The position numbers and the translations under genes are program-made. A model generated the notes under the pieces. That model made no database searches. It worked only from the letters and a program-made list of their open reading frames with translations, and was not told the origin of the DNA. This document shows positions 17,921-28,553 of a stretch of DNA of 64,000 bases, one piece after another. Every line of letters begins with the position of its first letter. Positions within the stretch are counted from its first letter, which is position 1. This DNA is from Buchnera aphidicola (Ceratoglyphina bambusae). Lineage in GTDB: Bacteria; Pseudomonadota; Gammaproteobacteria; Enterobacterales; Enterobacteriaceae. The stretch spans positions 310,001 through 374,000 of the forward strand of contig NZ_CP134982.1 of NCBI RefSeq assembly GCF_039363085.1. Direction: 5' to 3'.

Positions 17921-20900
17921 ATGTTAAAAATGTATACTTCAAATAATATAAAAGTGTTGATGAAAAAAATATGCAATATAATTAAAAAAAAACCATTAAA
18001 ATCTATTTTTAACAAAGAAATATTTATTGTACAAAATTACAAAATATCTCAATGGATCAAACATTTTATTTTAAAAAATACAGGAATTTGCGCTAATATA
18101 AAATTTTATACAGCAGAAAACTTTTTTTGGAAAATTATTAAAAAATATAAATATAAATATAAAAATCCTGAATTATTTTGGAAAATATTTTCATTTTGTA
18201 ATAAAAACAACATAAAAAATAATTTTGTTAAAAAAAATAGCTCACAAAACAAAAAAATATTGTTTTCAATAAAAATTAGCGAAATTTTTCAAGAATATTT
18301 ATTGCATAACCCTAAAATTATATTAAATTGGGAAAAAGATATAACCAACATAAAAGAAGAATCATTTCAAAAAGAAATTTGGAAATTTATAAAAAAAAAA
18401 ACACAAAAAAAAATGATTTTGCAAATTTATTAAATATATTTTTAAAATCTGAAAAAAAAAAAAGAAAAATAGAAAATAGAATTTTTGTTACAAATGTAAA
18501 TGAATTACCTAATTCATTTATATTATTTTTTAAAAAGCTTAGTAAAAATTGTTCAATTATAATGTTAAATATTACACCACTAAGTGTATTAATGAAAAAA
18601 AATAATAATTTTAAAAAAATAAAAGATTTTAATTTTTTAAAAAAAATTATTATAAATCCATTGTTAATATACTTAGGGAAATATTATTTTAATTCTATTA
18701 TAAATTTAAAAAATATTCATAATAAATATATTTTTGAAAAAAAAAATAAAACAAAAACATTATTAAAAAATATACAAAGAAACATATTAAATAATAAATT
18801 AAATTCACAAAAAATATATAAAGGAGACAAATCTGTAAATATTAATTCATGTTGTAGTAAATATAAAGAAATAGAAGTACTTTATAATAATATATTAAAA
18901 ATATTAATTAAAAATAAAAATATATTTCCTGATGACATTCTAGTAGTATCTAATTCAATAAAAAAATATTTTCCTTATATAAAAAGTATATTCAAAGAAA
19001 AAAAAAACAATATACCATATATATTATTAAAAAATGTTAATGAAAAACAAAATAATATTTTAAAAACTATTTATAAAATTTTAAAAATAAATAAAAATAA
19101 AATTACAAAAACAGAAGTATTAGATTTATTAAATAATAAATATATAAAAAAAAAATTTAAAATAAATAGTGAAGAAATCAATATATTAAAAATATGGATA
19201 CAAGAACTTTGCATAAAATATGGAATAAAAAAAAATAATTCAAAATATGTTAATGAAAAAAATACTTGGTTTTATGGATTTAAAAAAATTATTTTAGGAT
19301 ATATTACATATAAAAAAAAATTAATCTACAAAAATGACGCCCCATATATTAAAATAAATTATATAAATACAGATTTAATAAACAAATTGATAAATTTCAT
19401 TAATTGTATTTATAAATTTACGCAAAAATTTTCATATAAAAAAAATATATTAAAATGGAATTACATATTAAATGACATAATAAAAAGATTTTTTATTTAC
19501 AAAAATAGTAAAATAAAAAATGAAATTAAACTAATAAAAAAAAGTTTTAATAAATTATTAATTAATAAAAAAAAAATAAAATATAAAAATAAAATATCTA
19601 TAAAATCTTTAATAACAATAATAAAAAATTTAATAAAACCAAGAAAAATAAATAATCAAATATTCATAGGAGCAACAATTTTTTGTAATATAAAAGATCT
19701 AGAAAAAATAAATTTTAAAATTATATATATTTTAGGAGCAAATTTTTTTAATAAATTAAAATTTAAAAGACAAGAGAAATTTAATTTAATATACAATAGA
19801 AAAGAAGAAATATATTATAAAAAAAAATATAATGATATTAAAACAATGTTAGACTTAATAAATTCAACAGAAAAATGTTTATATATAAGTTATATAAAAA
19901 ATTTTAATGATAAAAATTATGAAATAAAAATTTTAAACATAATTTTAAAATATATATCTGAAAATTATTATTTTAAAAAAAAAATAAAAAAAAAAAATAT
20001 TTTTAATAAAAAAAACATAATTAATAATATATCAAAAAAATATAAAGAAGATTTATGTTTTAATAAAAATTATAAAAAAAAAAAAAATATATTTTTTAAA
20101 AAAAAAATTAATAAAAATTCTTTAGAAAATTTTTCAAGAATGTTTGATGAAAAAATAAAAATAAAAAATTATATAAAAAAAAATATAAAATTAATAGAAA
20201 TTATAAAATTTTGGCAATTTCCTATAAAATACTTTCTAAATAATAGAATAAAATTAAATTTATATAAAAACAATGAAGAAAATTCAGATACAGAGCCGTT
20301 TAATATATCAAAAATTGTAGAATATAGAATAAACAAAAAAGTTTTAAAATATATTTTAAAAAAAAAAAAAATTTCATATATATTCAAATATTATACATCA
20401 ATTGGATTATTACCTGAAAATAATTTTGGTAAAATAATTTTTAAAAATATTGTTAAAAAATCTTATATATTAAAAAATAAAATAAAAAAAATATATAAAA
20501 AAAAAATATATATAAAAAATAAAATAAAAATAAGAAATTGTTATATAAAATTTAAAATATATTCTACTGAATCAAATCAACTAATAAATTGGAAACCTAA
20601 AAAGCTTAACACATATGATAAAATTAAATTTTGGTTTAATCATTTACTTTTTTGTATACTGAATAAATGCAAAAAAGAAAGCAAATTATTAGGATATGAA
20701 AATTCTGAAATAATATTTAAAAAATTAAATACAGAAAAAGCATATTATTATGTTTCAAAATATATACAAGGATATTTTGAAGGAATGAATAAACCTATAT
20801 ATTTAACTTATTCAGGAATGATATGGATAGAAAATATTATAAAAAAAAACAATTTCAAAAATAGTAAAAAAAAATTTATTTTATATTGGAATGGAAATGA

Positions 20901-21048
20901 TTTTTTTAAAGGAGAAAAAAAAAATTTTTACATAAAAAAAATAATAAAAAATATAAAAGAAAAAAATATTAAAAAAATATACAATTCTTCTTTAAAATGG
21001 CATCTTCCAATATTAAAAAACTTATTTAAAAAAAAAATAAAAAAATGA
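17921..21048 (+). CDS. recC: Exodeoxyribonuclease V gamma subunit RecC, frame interrupted at an A11 tract
   Basis: RecC holds the RecBCD complex together and scans for Chi. The first frame (17921-18433) has an N-terminus like E. coli MLRVYHSNRL (here MLKMYTSNNI). The second frame (to 21048) holds the rest, with LYISYIKNFNDKNYE, FWQFPIKYFL, DTEPFNI and LPENNFGKIIF matching E. coli RecC blocks. The overlap contains A11 at 18391-18401; one extra A reads straight from IWKFIKKK into NTKKNDFANLL. The joined product is about 1042 aa (E. coli 1122). It overlaps recB by ATGA. Extremely Lys/Asn/Ile-rich. Confidence 0.83.
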
Positions 21049-24000
21049 TTAAAAAATTAAATCCATTAAAAATAAATTTTTTAGAAAATTCTTTAATAGA
21101 ATCTTCAGCAGGAACAGGAAAAACATTTAATATTGTAATATTATTTTTAAGATTAATATTACAAATTAATGTAAAAAATAAACATATAAACAACATTAAT
21201 ATAAAAAAAATATTAATATTAACTTTTACAAAATATTCTAAAAAAGAAATATATAAAAAAATAAAATATGAATTATATAATTTCAAAAAAGATTGCATGA
21301 AACAAAAAAGTAAAAATGTAGTATATAACAAAATAATAAAAAAAATAAAATCTTTTAATAATGCAATAAAAATATTATCTAATACAGAAGAAAATATTCA
21401 TTCTGCATCAATATTTACTATTCATCAGTTTTGTAACAAAATTATTAGAAGAAATACATTTATATTTAAGAATATATTCAAAAAGAATATAATGAAAAAA
21501 GAAAAAAAAATTTTTTTAAAATATATAATAAAATTTTGGAGAAAAAATTTTTATTCAACTCCAATGGAAATTACAAAAATAATATATAATTACTGGAATG
21601 AACCTAAAAAAATTTTTAAAGAAGTAAAAAATATATTAAAAAATAACATAAATATCAAAAAAAATAAAAAATTTCATAAAAATACTATTAAATCATATCA
21701 TTTTTGTTTAATTAAAAAAATAACAATTTTTAAAAAAAATTGCTACAGTAGTATAAAAATACTAAAAAAAATAATATACAAATTAAAAAAAAATAAAAAA
21801 GGATACAAAAAATTATTAAAAATTAAAAAAATAATACAAACATGGTATGAAAAAAAAACTAAAAATTATTTTGTTCCAAAAGAAATAATAAATTTAATAA
21901 AAACAAAAAATATAGAAAAATATAAAAACTATAACAAAAAATTTACTTTATTTTTGAAAACTATAAAAAAATTTTCAAAAAAAAAATTTTTAATGAAAGA
22001 ATTAATAATTTATAAAATTTTAAATGAAGTACCTAAAATGATTAAAAAGTATAAAGAAAAAAAATCAAAACTAGATTTTGATGATATTACTAAAACAATA
22101 GAAAAAAAAATAAAAACAAATAAAAAATTGTTGGAATCAATAAGAAAAAAATATCCAATAGCAATAATAGATGAATTTCAAGACACTGATATACATCAAC
22201 AAAGAATTTTTAAGAAAATATATAAAAATAAAAAAAAAAATATTATGATACTTTTGTCAGATCCTAAACAAAGTATATATAGTTTTAGAGGAGCAAATAT
22301 ATTTTCATATATAAAATTTAGACAAGAAATAAAAAAAAAATATTATTTAGACGTAAATTGGAGATCATCACCAAATATAGTAAAAAGTGTAAACAAAATA
22401 TTTTTAAATATAAAATATCCCTTTATTTATAAAGAAATAAAATATAAAAAAATAAAATATAAAAAAAAAAATAAATATATAAAATTAAAAATAAATAAAT
22501 TAGAAGAAAGTAATTTCAAAATACTGTTTTATAATAAATCAGAAATAAATCTGGAAAAATATTTTAATTGGGCTTCAAAACAATGCGCAATTCAAATATC
22601 TAAATGGTTATATTACATAAAATTAAAAAAAGCAAAAATAAATTATTTTAATAAAGCAAGAATGTTTAAAAAAAGAGATATAGTTATAATAGTAAAAAAT
22701 TATATAGAAGCTAATTATGTTAAAAAATATTTAAAAAAATATAATATAAAATATAATTATTTATCAGAAAAAATCAATATATATAAAACTAAAGAATGTA
22801 ATGAAATTTTAATATTGTTGAAATCTATATTAGACATATCAAACAAAAAAAAAATGATAAATGCTTTCAGCACTTTTATACTTTCAAAAAGTATTAATGA
22901 AATATATAAAATAAGTGAATATAAAAACGTTTGGTTAAAACAAACAAAAATTTTTAAAAAATATTTAAATATTCTTAAAAAAAGAGGAATATTAACATTA
23001 ATAAAATATTTAATAAAAAAAAATTCAAAAATAGAATTAATAAAATATAACGATAAATTTAAAAAATATTTTTTTATATCAAAAATTTTAGAAAAAAAAA
23101 AATTTCAAATAAAAAACTTTAATAACTTAATACATTGGCTAGAAAATAAAATAGAAAATACAATAAATTCAAATGAAGAATATTTAAATAAAAATGAAGA
23201 AAAAAAATCAATAAAAATATTAACTGTACATAAATCCAAAGGTTTAGAATATCCAGTAGTTATCATACCTTTTATAATGACTTTTAAACAAAAAAATAAT
23301 ATTTTATATTATAATAAAAAAAATAACACAAAAAAAAATATAAATTTAAAAAAAAAAAATAAAAAAAATATAAATTATAACTTATCAGAAGATTTAAGAT
23401 TATTATACGTATCTTTAACTAGAGCAATAGTACATTGTACTATAATATTAGCGGCGATAAAAAAAAAAAAAAAATCAAAAAATACAAATGTTCATAAAAG
23501 TAGTATAGGATACATATTACAAAAAAAAGAAAATAACTTTAAAAATTTTATAAAAATAATAAAAAATTTAAATAAAAACAAATTTATAGAAATAGAAAAC
23601 AAAATATTGAAAAAAAAAATATATAAAGATATTAATGTATATACTAAAAAAATAAAAAAAAATGAAAAAAAAAAATATATAAAAAAAAATTGGAATATAA
23701 CAAATTTTAGTAGAATAAAAAAAGAAATAAAAAAAATAAATCACAAAAATAAAATTAATAATATAAATTTTAAAAAAAATAAAAAAAAAGAATGTAAATT
23801 AAATACATATAATTTTCCTAGAGGAAAATCATTTGGAAAAATGTTACATGAAATAATAAAAAAATATATTAAATATAAAAAAGTAAAAAACTCTTGGATA
23901 GAAAAAAAAATAACCTCATATAATTTAAATAAAAAATGGTTAACAATAATTGATACATGGATGAAAAATATTATAAATAAAAAAATAAGTAAAAATGGAA

Positions 24001-24488
24001 TTAAACTTCGAAATTTTAAAAAAGAGCATTATGTACAAGATTTAGAATTTTGTATATATATAAAAAAAGATTTAGAAATAAGACATATATGTAACAAATT
24101 TATAACTGAAAAAAAAATAAAACTTAAAATATTTAAAGGAATGTTAAATGGAATAATAGATATCATGTTTTTATGGAAAAAAAAATATTACTTCATAGAT
24201 TTTAAATTTAACTATTTAGGAAATAAAAAAGAATGTTATAATAAGAAAAAAATTATGAAATCTATAATAAAAAATAAATATGAAATACAATATAAAATAT
24301 ATTCTATAGGAATGCATCAATATTTAAAAAAAAAAATAAAAAATTATAGTTTTAAAAAACATTTTGGAGGAGCATTTTATTTATTTTTACGAGCATTTGA
24401 TGACACGTCTTCAAAAAAAAAATATGGTAAAATATTTATACGAATTAAAGAAAACTTAATTAAAAAATTTAAAAGATACACAAAATAA
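21045..24488 (+). CDS. recB: Exodeoxyribonuclease V beta subunit RecB
   Basis: 3'-5' helicase and nuclease subunit of RecBCD. Walker A reads SSAGTGKTFNI near residue 20, the helicase DExx box reads IDEFQDTDIHQQ, and later helicase motifs include LSDPKQSIYSFRG, LTVHKSKGLEYP and LLYVSLTRA. The C-terminal nuclease keeps its metal and catalytic residues in GIIDIMF and YFIDFKFN (Asp, Asp, Lys). The length is 1147 aa against 1180. It is uninterrupted even though it contains a 16-A run at 23459-23474, unlike recC and recD on either side. The start overlaps the recC stop. Confidence 0.95.
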   Translation: MIKKLNPLKINFLENSLIESSAGTGKTFNIVILFLRLILQINVKNKHINNINIKKILILTFTKYSKKEIYKKIKYELYNFKKDCMKQKSKNVVYNKIIKKIKSFNNAIKILSNTEENIHSASIFTIHQFCNKIIRRNTFIFKNIFKKNIMKKEKKIFLKYIIKFWRKNFYSTPMEITKIIYNYWNEPKKIFKEVKNILKNNINIKKNKKFHKNTIKSYHFCLIKKITIFKKNCYSSIKILKKIIYKLKKNKKGYKKLLKIKKIIQTWYEKKTKNYFVPKEIINLIKTKNIEKYKNYNKKFTLFLKTIKKFSKKKFLMKELIIYKILNEVPKMIKKYKEKKSKLDFDDITKTIEKKIKTNKKLLESIRKKYPIAIIDEFQDTDIHQQRIFKKIYKNKKKNIMILLSDPKQSIYSFRGANIFSYIKFRQEIKKKYYLDVNWRSSPNIVKSVNKIFLNIKYPFIYKEIKYKKIKYKKKNKYIKLKINKLEESNFKILFYNKSEINLEKYFNWASKQCAIQISKWLYYIKLKKAKINYFNKARMFKKRDIVIIVKNYIEANYVKKYLKKYNIKYNYLSEKINIYKTKECNEILILLKSILDISNKKKMINAFSTFILSKSINEIYKISEYKNVWLKQTKIFKKYLNILKKRGILTLIKYLIKKNSKIELIKYNDKFKKYFFISKILEKKKFQIKNFNNLIHWLENKIENTINSNEEYLNKNEEKKSIKILTVHKSKGLEYPVVIIPFIMTFKQKNNILYYNKKNNTKKNINLKKKNKKNINYNLSEDLRLLYVSLTRAIVHCTIILAAIKKKKKSKNTNVHKSSIGYILQKKENNFKNFIKIIKNLNKNKFIEIENKILKKKIYKDINVYTKKIKKNEKKKYIKKNWNITNFSRIKKEIKKINHKNKINNINFKKNKKKECKLNTYNFPRGKSFGKMLHEIIKKYIKYKKVKNSWIEKKITSYNLNKKWLTIIDTWMKNIINKKISKNGIKLRNFKKEHYVQDLEFCIYIKKDLEIRHICNKFITEKKIKLKIFKGMLNGIIDIMFLWKKKYYFIDFKFNYLGNKKECYNKKKIMKSIIKNKYEIQYKIYSIGMHQYLKKKIKNYSFKKHFGGAFYLFLRAFDDTSSKKKYGKIFIRIKENLIKKFKRYTK

Positions 24489-24490
24489 AT

Positions 24491-26259
24491 ATGAAAAAAG
24501 AAAATATATTAAAACTACTAAAAAAAAAAAAATTATTAAAGAAATATATTTAAACGTTTATAACGTTTTAAAAAAAAAAGAGAACTCTAATATAAAAACA
24601 ATTATTATATTATTAATATATGTTACAAATATTAATCATTTATATTTAAGTAATAAAAAAAAATATAAAAAAAATAAAATTTTAAATAAATTATGGAAAA
24701 AATTTTATAAAATAAAAAATTATAATAAAATAATAAAAAATAGCCAAGTTATAAATAAATGTGAATCAAAAAATTCTCCAATAATATTACATAATAAAAA
24801 ATTCTATTTTAATAAAATTTTTTATTCTAAAAAAAAAATCTATGAAGAAATTTACAAAAATAAAATAAAAAAAAAAAATATAAAAAAAATAAAAAAAATA
24901 TTAAAATTAAAAAGCAACAAAAACTTAAACAAATTTCAAAAAATATCACTAATAATGTCTATAATTAATAGAATTACTTTTATAATAGGAGGTCCTGGAA
25001 CAGGTAAAACTACATTAGTTACACAAATAATATTATCTTATATAAAAATATTCAAAAAAAAAAAAATTAAAATAGCTTCTACAACAGGAAAATCTTCAAG
25101 TCATTTACTAAATTCTATAAAAAAAAATTTGTTAAAATTAAAAATAAAAAAAAATGAAAAAAAAATTATTCCTAAAAAATCATATACTATACACAATTTA
25201 TTAAAAATTAATCCTGGAATAAAATGTCCAAAATATAACAAAAAAAATAAATTACGATCAGATCTTATAATAATAGATGAATCTTCTATGTTAGACACAA
25301 TATTATTATATAATTTAATTAATGCTATCAAAAAAAAATCTAAAATAATTTTTTTAGGAGATTTTAATCAACTTTCACCAATAAATAATTTAAATATAAT
25401 CAAATATATATGCAAAAATTCTAAAAATAAATTTAGCAAAAAAATGTCAAATATTTTAAAAAATTTAATAAACTATAAAGTAAAAAATAAAGAAAAAAAT
25501 ATAAAAATTAACGATAATGTATGTATATTAAAAAAGAACTATCGATTTAAAAAATGTTCAGAAATATATAAATTTTCAAAAATGATATTAAAAAATAAAA
25601 TTAAAAAAATTAAAAAAAAAATTAAAAAAAACAAATTTAAAAAAATATTATTTAAAAAAGTCTTAAAATTTAATTCATATAAAAAAATGTTATATACGAT
25701 AATAGAAAAATACAAAAAATATTGGAAATATATATATTTGAAAAAAAGCCCAAAAAAAATATTAAAGGAATTTAGCAAAATTGGAGTATTATGCGCTATT
25801 AAACATGGAAATTTTGGAATAAATAAAATAAATAAAAATATAGAAAAAATTATGAAAAAAGAAAAAATTATAAAAAAAATTTCAAATAATAACAAAAAAT
25901 GGTATATTGGTAGACCAATAATAATAACGAAAAATAAAAAATCATTAAATTTATTTAATGGAAATATAGGAATATTACTAAAAAATAAAAATAAAAAAGA
26001 AAAAATATTTTTTAATACATATAGAAAAAAATTAATGGAAATACCAAAACATATAATAAAAGAATATAAAACTGCATGGTCAACAACAATACACAAATCA
26101 CAAGGATCAGAGTTTAAAAATACAATAATAATATTACCGAACAAAAAGAATAGAGTGTTAAATAAAGAATTAATATATACTGCAATAACTAGAACAAAAA
26201 ATAATTTAACAATATTCTCAAAAACTAAAATACTAATAAGATCTATAAAAAATAAATAA
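24491..26259 (+). CDS. recD: Exodeoxyribonuclease V alpha subunit RecD, frame interrupted at an A13 tract
   Basis: 5'-3' helicase subunit of RecBCD. The uninterrupted frame from ATG 24955 covers only the helicase core: Walker A GGPGTGKTT, IIDESSMLD, FLGDFNQLSP, WSTTIHKSQGSEF and the C-terminal YTAITRTK. Upstream, an ATG at 24491 (2 bp after recB) runs into a stop at 24551. One extra A in the A13 run (24520-24532) joins it to a frame open from 24532 through 24955. That added part includes NSPIILHNKKFYFNKIF, which aligns with E. coli PTPMILCGDRLYLNRMW just before the P-loop domain. The full product is about 589 aa (E. coli 608). Confidence 0.84.
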
Positions 26260-26284
26260 TAATTAAAAACATTTATAAAAAAAT

Positions 26285-26361
<77 letters not shown>

Positions 26362-26399
26362 AATAATAAAAATCATAAAAAATTATATATATTATGTTA

Positions 26400-26427
26400 A
26401 TTATACATTTTTTATCAAAAAATGCAA
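26400..26427 (-). promoter_or_regulatory. Sigma-70-type promoter of tRNA-fMet
   Basis: On the minus strand, TTGCAT (26422-26427) is followed after 16 bp by a consensus TATAAT (26400-26405). Transcription would start about 30 nt before the tRNA. The spacing and the perfect -10 box stand out even in AT-rich sequence. Confidence 0.6.
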
Positions 26428-26487
26428 GATTTTTATTAAAAATAAAATATTTTAATGAAACATATAAAAACATGAGGAATACAAAAA

Positions 26488-26913
26488 ATGAAATCTAGAA
26501 GAAGAGCTAGAGAATGTGCGGTTCAATTATTATATTCATGGCAAATATCAAAAAATTATATAAAAGATTTAGAAACACAATTTATAGAAGACCAAAAAAC
26601 AGAAGATGTAGACATAATTTATTTTCATGAAATAATATCTGGAATATCTAAACACTACTTATATCTAGATAATCTAATAAAAAAATATATTGCTAAAAAA
26701 ATAAATACAATAGGACAAATAGAAAAAGCAATATTAAGAATTTCTTTTTATGAATTAACAAAAAGATATGATATACCTTATAAAGTAGCAATAAATGAAG
26801 GAATTGAATTAGCTAAACATTTCGGAAATGATAAAAGTTATAAACTAATAAATGGCATTCTAGATAAAGCCGCACATTGTATAAGAACTAAAAAATACAA
26901 AATAATTAAATAA
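26488..26913 (+). CDS. nusB: Transcription antitermination factor NusB
   Basis: RNA-binding protein that, with S10 (NusE), binds boxA in rRNA leaders to prevent premature termination. The N-terminal RRRARECAVQLLYSWQISKN is the family signature. The C-terminal half (LRISFYELTKRYDIPYKVAINEGIELAKHFGNDKSYKLINGILDK, split here only for description) follows E. coli closely. The length of 141 aa compares with 139. A boxA-like element precedes 23S rRNA in this window (51919-51930). A GAGGAAT SD lies before the ATG. Confidence 0.96.
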   Translation: MKSRRRARECAVQLLYSWQISKNYIKDLETQFIEDQKTEDVDIIYFHEIISGISKHYLYLDNLIKKYIAKKINTIGQIEKAILRISFYELTKRYDIPYKVAINEGIELAKHFGNDKSYKLINGILDKAAHCIRTKKYKIIK

Positions 26914-26963
26914 AACAAGCATAATTCTTTATTTAAATTTTTAATTAAAATAATTAAATAATT

Positions 26964-28136
26964 TTATTTAGTTTTAAAGTATAGAATAATAAATACAATA
27001 CATACAATAAAAATATAATTAAATCCAAAAAAATTATATAAAACACCTCCTACAACACTTCCTAACGACATTCCAAATAATTGTAAAGTTGTTTGTATCG
27101 AAATAAAAATATTTCTATTATTATGTTCTTTTTTATTAAAATTATTTCTTATTAATATAGGCAAAACAGTAGAAATCAAATTATAAGATATAAAAAATAT
27201 TTGTAATGATATAAAAAATAAAAATCTTAAATTTCTATTAAACAAAAAAATTATTTCAGAAAATAAAAAAAATAAAAAAAATATTTCGTGTGAATTATTT
27301 ATATATTTATTTTTTTTAATAAAAAAAATTATTAATATAGAAATAAAAAAAGATATTAAAAATATGTAGAAATATATTTTCCATTGAAAAAATTTATTAA
27401 TTTTAAATAAACTAAAAATTTCTGAAAAAACTAAAAAATTAGAAGAAAAAATGAAATTAGTAAAAAAAGTACATTTTAATAAATTTAAAAATTTTTTTTT
27501 TTTTAAAAAATATGATATATTTTTTTTTAAAAAATAATTATTTTTGTTTGAAATAATATCTATATCATTGTTAGGTAAAAAAAAATACGAAAAAAATATT
27601 AAAAACAAAGAAAAAAAGGACATAATTAAAAAAAAACCATGTAATCCTATAAAATTAAAAACAAATAAAGAAATAGACATAGAAATGAAAAATGTTAATC
27701 CAAATGTAATACCAATAAAAAAAACAGCCAAAACTCTATTTTTTGAACTTATTGAAGTTAATAAAAAACTCATTAAAACAGAAGAAATAGAGCTTATACC
27801 TTGAACTATTCTTCCTATCAAAAAACCAAAAATTGAATTTGAAAAAAAACAAATTAAATTTCCAAAAAAAAATAATAATAAACCAAATAATATTGCATTT
27901 TTTTTACCATATTTATTAGAAAAAATTCCAAATGGAACTTGAGAAATTATCTGAAAAATACCATATGATGCTAAACATATACTATTTAGTAATTTAGTAC
28001 TACCATATAAATTTAAAGAATATAAATTAAATATAGGAAAAATAAAGAATAAACTAATATTTCTTATAGCAAAAATTATACATACTATAAAAATAATTTT
28101 AATATCATTGTTTTTTTTAAATAAAAAATTTTTCAT
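26964..28136 (-). CDS. yajR: YajR-like major facilitator superfamily transporter, C-terminal domain missing
   Basis: Inner-membrane MFS permease with about 12 hydrophobic segments. Family-like blocks are LASYGIFQIISQVPFGIFSN, the MFS motif KYGKKNA between TM2 and TM3, and GRIVQGISSISSVLMSFLL. The position next to tusE and cyoE fits YajR. E. coli YajR has an extra ferredoxin-like C-terminal domain; this protein ends right after the last membrane helix. The open frame continues upstream to 28271, overlapping tusE on the other strand, but those 45 residues match nothing in the family, so I start at ATG 28136. Substrate unknown. Confidence 0.82.
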   Translation of the reverse strand: MKNFLFKKNNDIKIIFIVCIIFAIRNISLFFIFPIFNLYSLNLYGSTKLLNSICLASYGIFQIISQVPFGIFSNKYGKKNAILFGLLLFFFGNLICFFSNSIFGFLIGRIVQGISSISSVLMSFLLTSISSKNRVLAVFFIGITFGLTFFISMSISLFVFNFIGLHGFFLIMSFFSLFLIFFSYFFLPNNDIDIISNKNNYFLKKNISYFLKKKKFLNLLKCTFFTNFIFSSNFLVFSEIFSLFKINKFFQWKIYFYIFLISFFISILIIFFIKKNKYINNSHEIFFLFFLFSEIIFLFNRNLRFLFFISLQIFFISYNLISTVLPILIRNNFNKKEHNNRNIFISIQTTLQLFGMSLGSVVGGVLYNFFGFNYIFIVCIVFIILYFKTK

Positions 28137-28245
28137 AATGTTTATACAATTTAATTTTATAAAAATTTTAAATACAAAATATTGAAAATATGAATTTAAA
28201 AATGATATATTGTAAAATGAAAGTAAAATTTGAAGGATAAAATTT

Positions 28246-28548
28246 ATGTGTAAAAAAAATATATTAAACAAAAAAGGATATTTAAAAAATTATAAAGAAT
28301 GGAACAAAAAAATAGCAAAAAAAATAGCAAAAATAGAAAATATAAAATTAAATAAAAATCATTGGAAAATAATTTATATTATAAGAAATTTTCATAAAAA
28401 ATTTAAAAGAACACCATCAATGTTAATTATACATAGAATATTAAAAAAAGAAAAAAATAAAATAAATTTAAACAAATTGTTTAAAAATAAATTTTTAAAA
28501 ATATCAACTAAAATTTCAGGTATACCTAGAACTAATATATGTATATAA
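28246..28548 (+). CDS. tusE: Sulfur relay protein TusE (DsrC family)
   Basis: Accepts sulfur from TusBCD and passes it to MnmA for tRNA 2-thiouridine. The 100-aa protein aligns end to end with E. coli TusE (109 aa): KGYLKNYKEWNKKIAKKIAK against [20 protein letters not shown], and LNKNHWKIIYIIRNFHKKF against LSPEHWEVVRFVRDFYLEF. The essential penultimate cysteine is kept (ICI-stop). A GAAGGA SD lies about 8 nt before the ATG. It converges on cyoE with a 5-bp gap. With tusA at 12369, part of the relay is in this window. Confidence 0.9.
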   Translation: MCKKNILNKKGYLKNYKEWNKKIAKKIAKIENIKLNKNHWKIIYIIRNFHKKFKRTPSMLIIHRILKKEKNKINLNKLFKNKFLKISTKISGIPRTNICI

Positions 28549-28553
28549 AATTT

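Noticed and set aside
25539-26144. Minus-strand 201-codon hydrophobic frame inside recD
   Set aside because: Hydrophobicity arises because Lys/Asn codons read backward as Phe/Ile/Leu; the + strand carries clear RecD helicase motifs.
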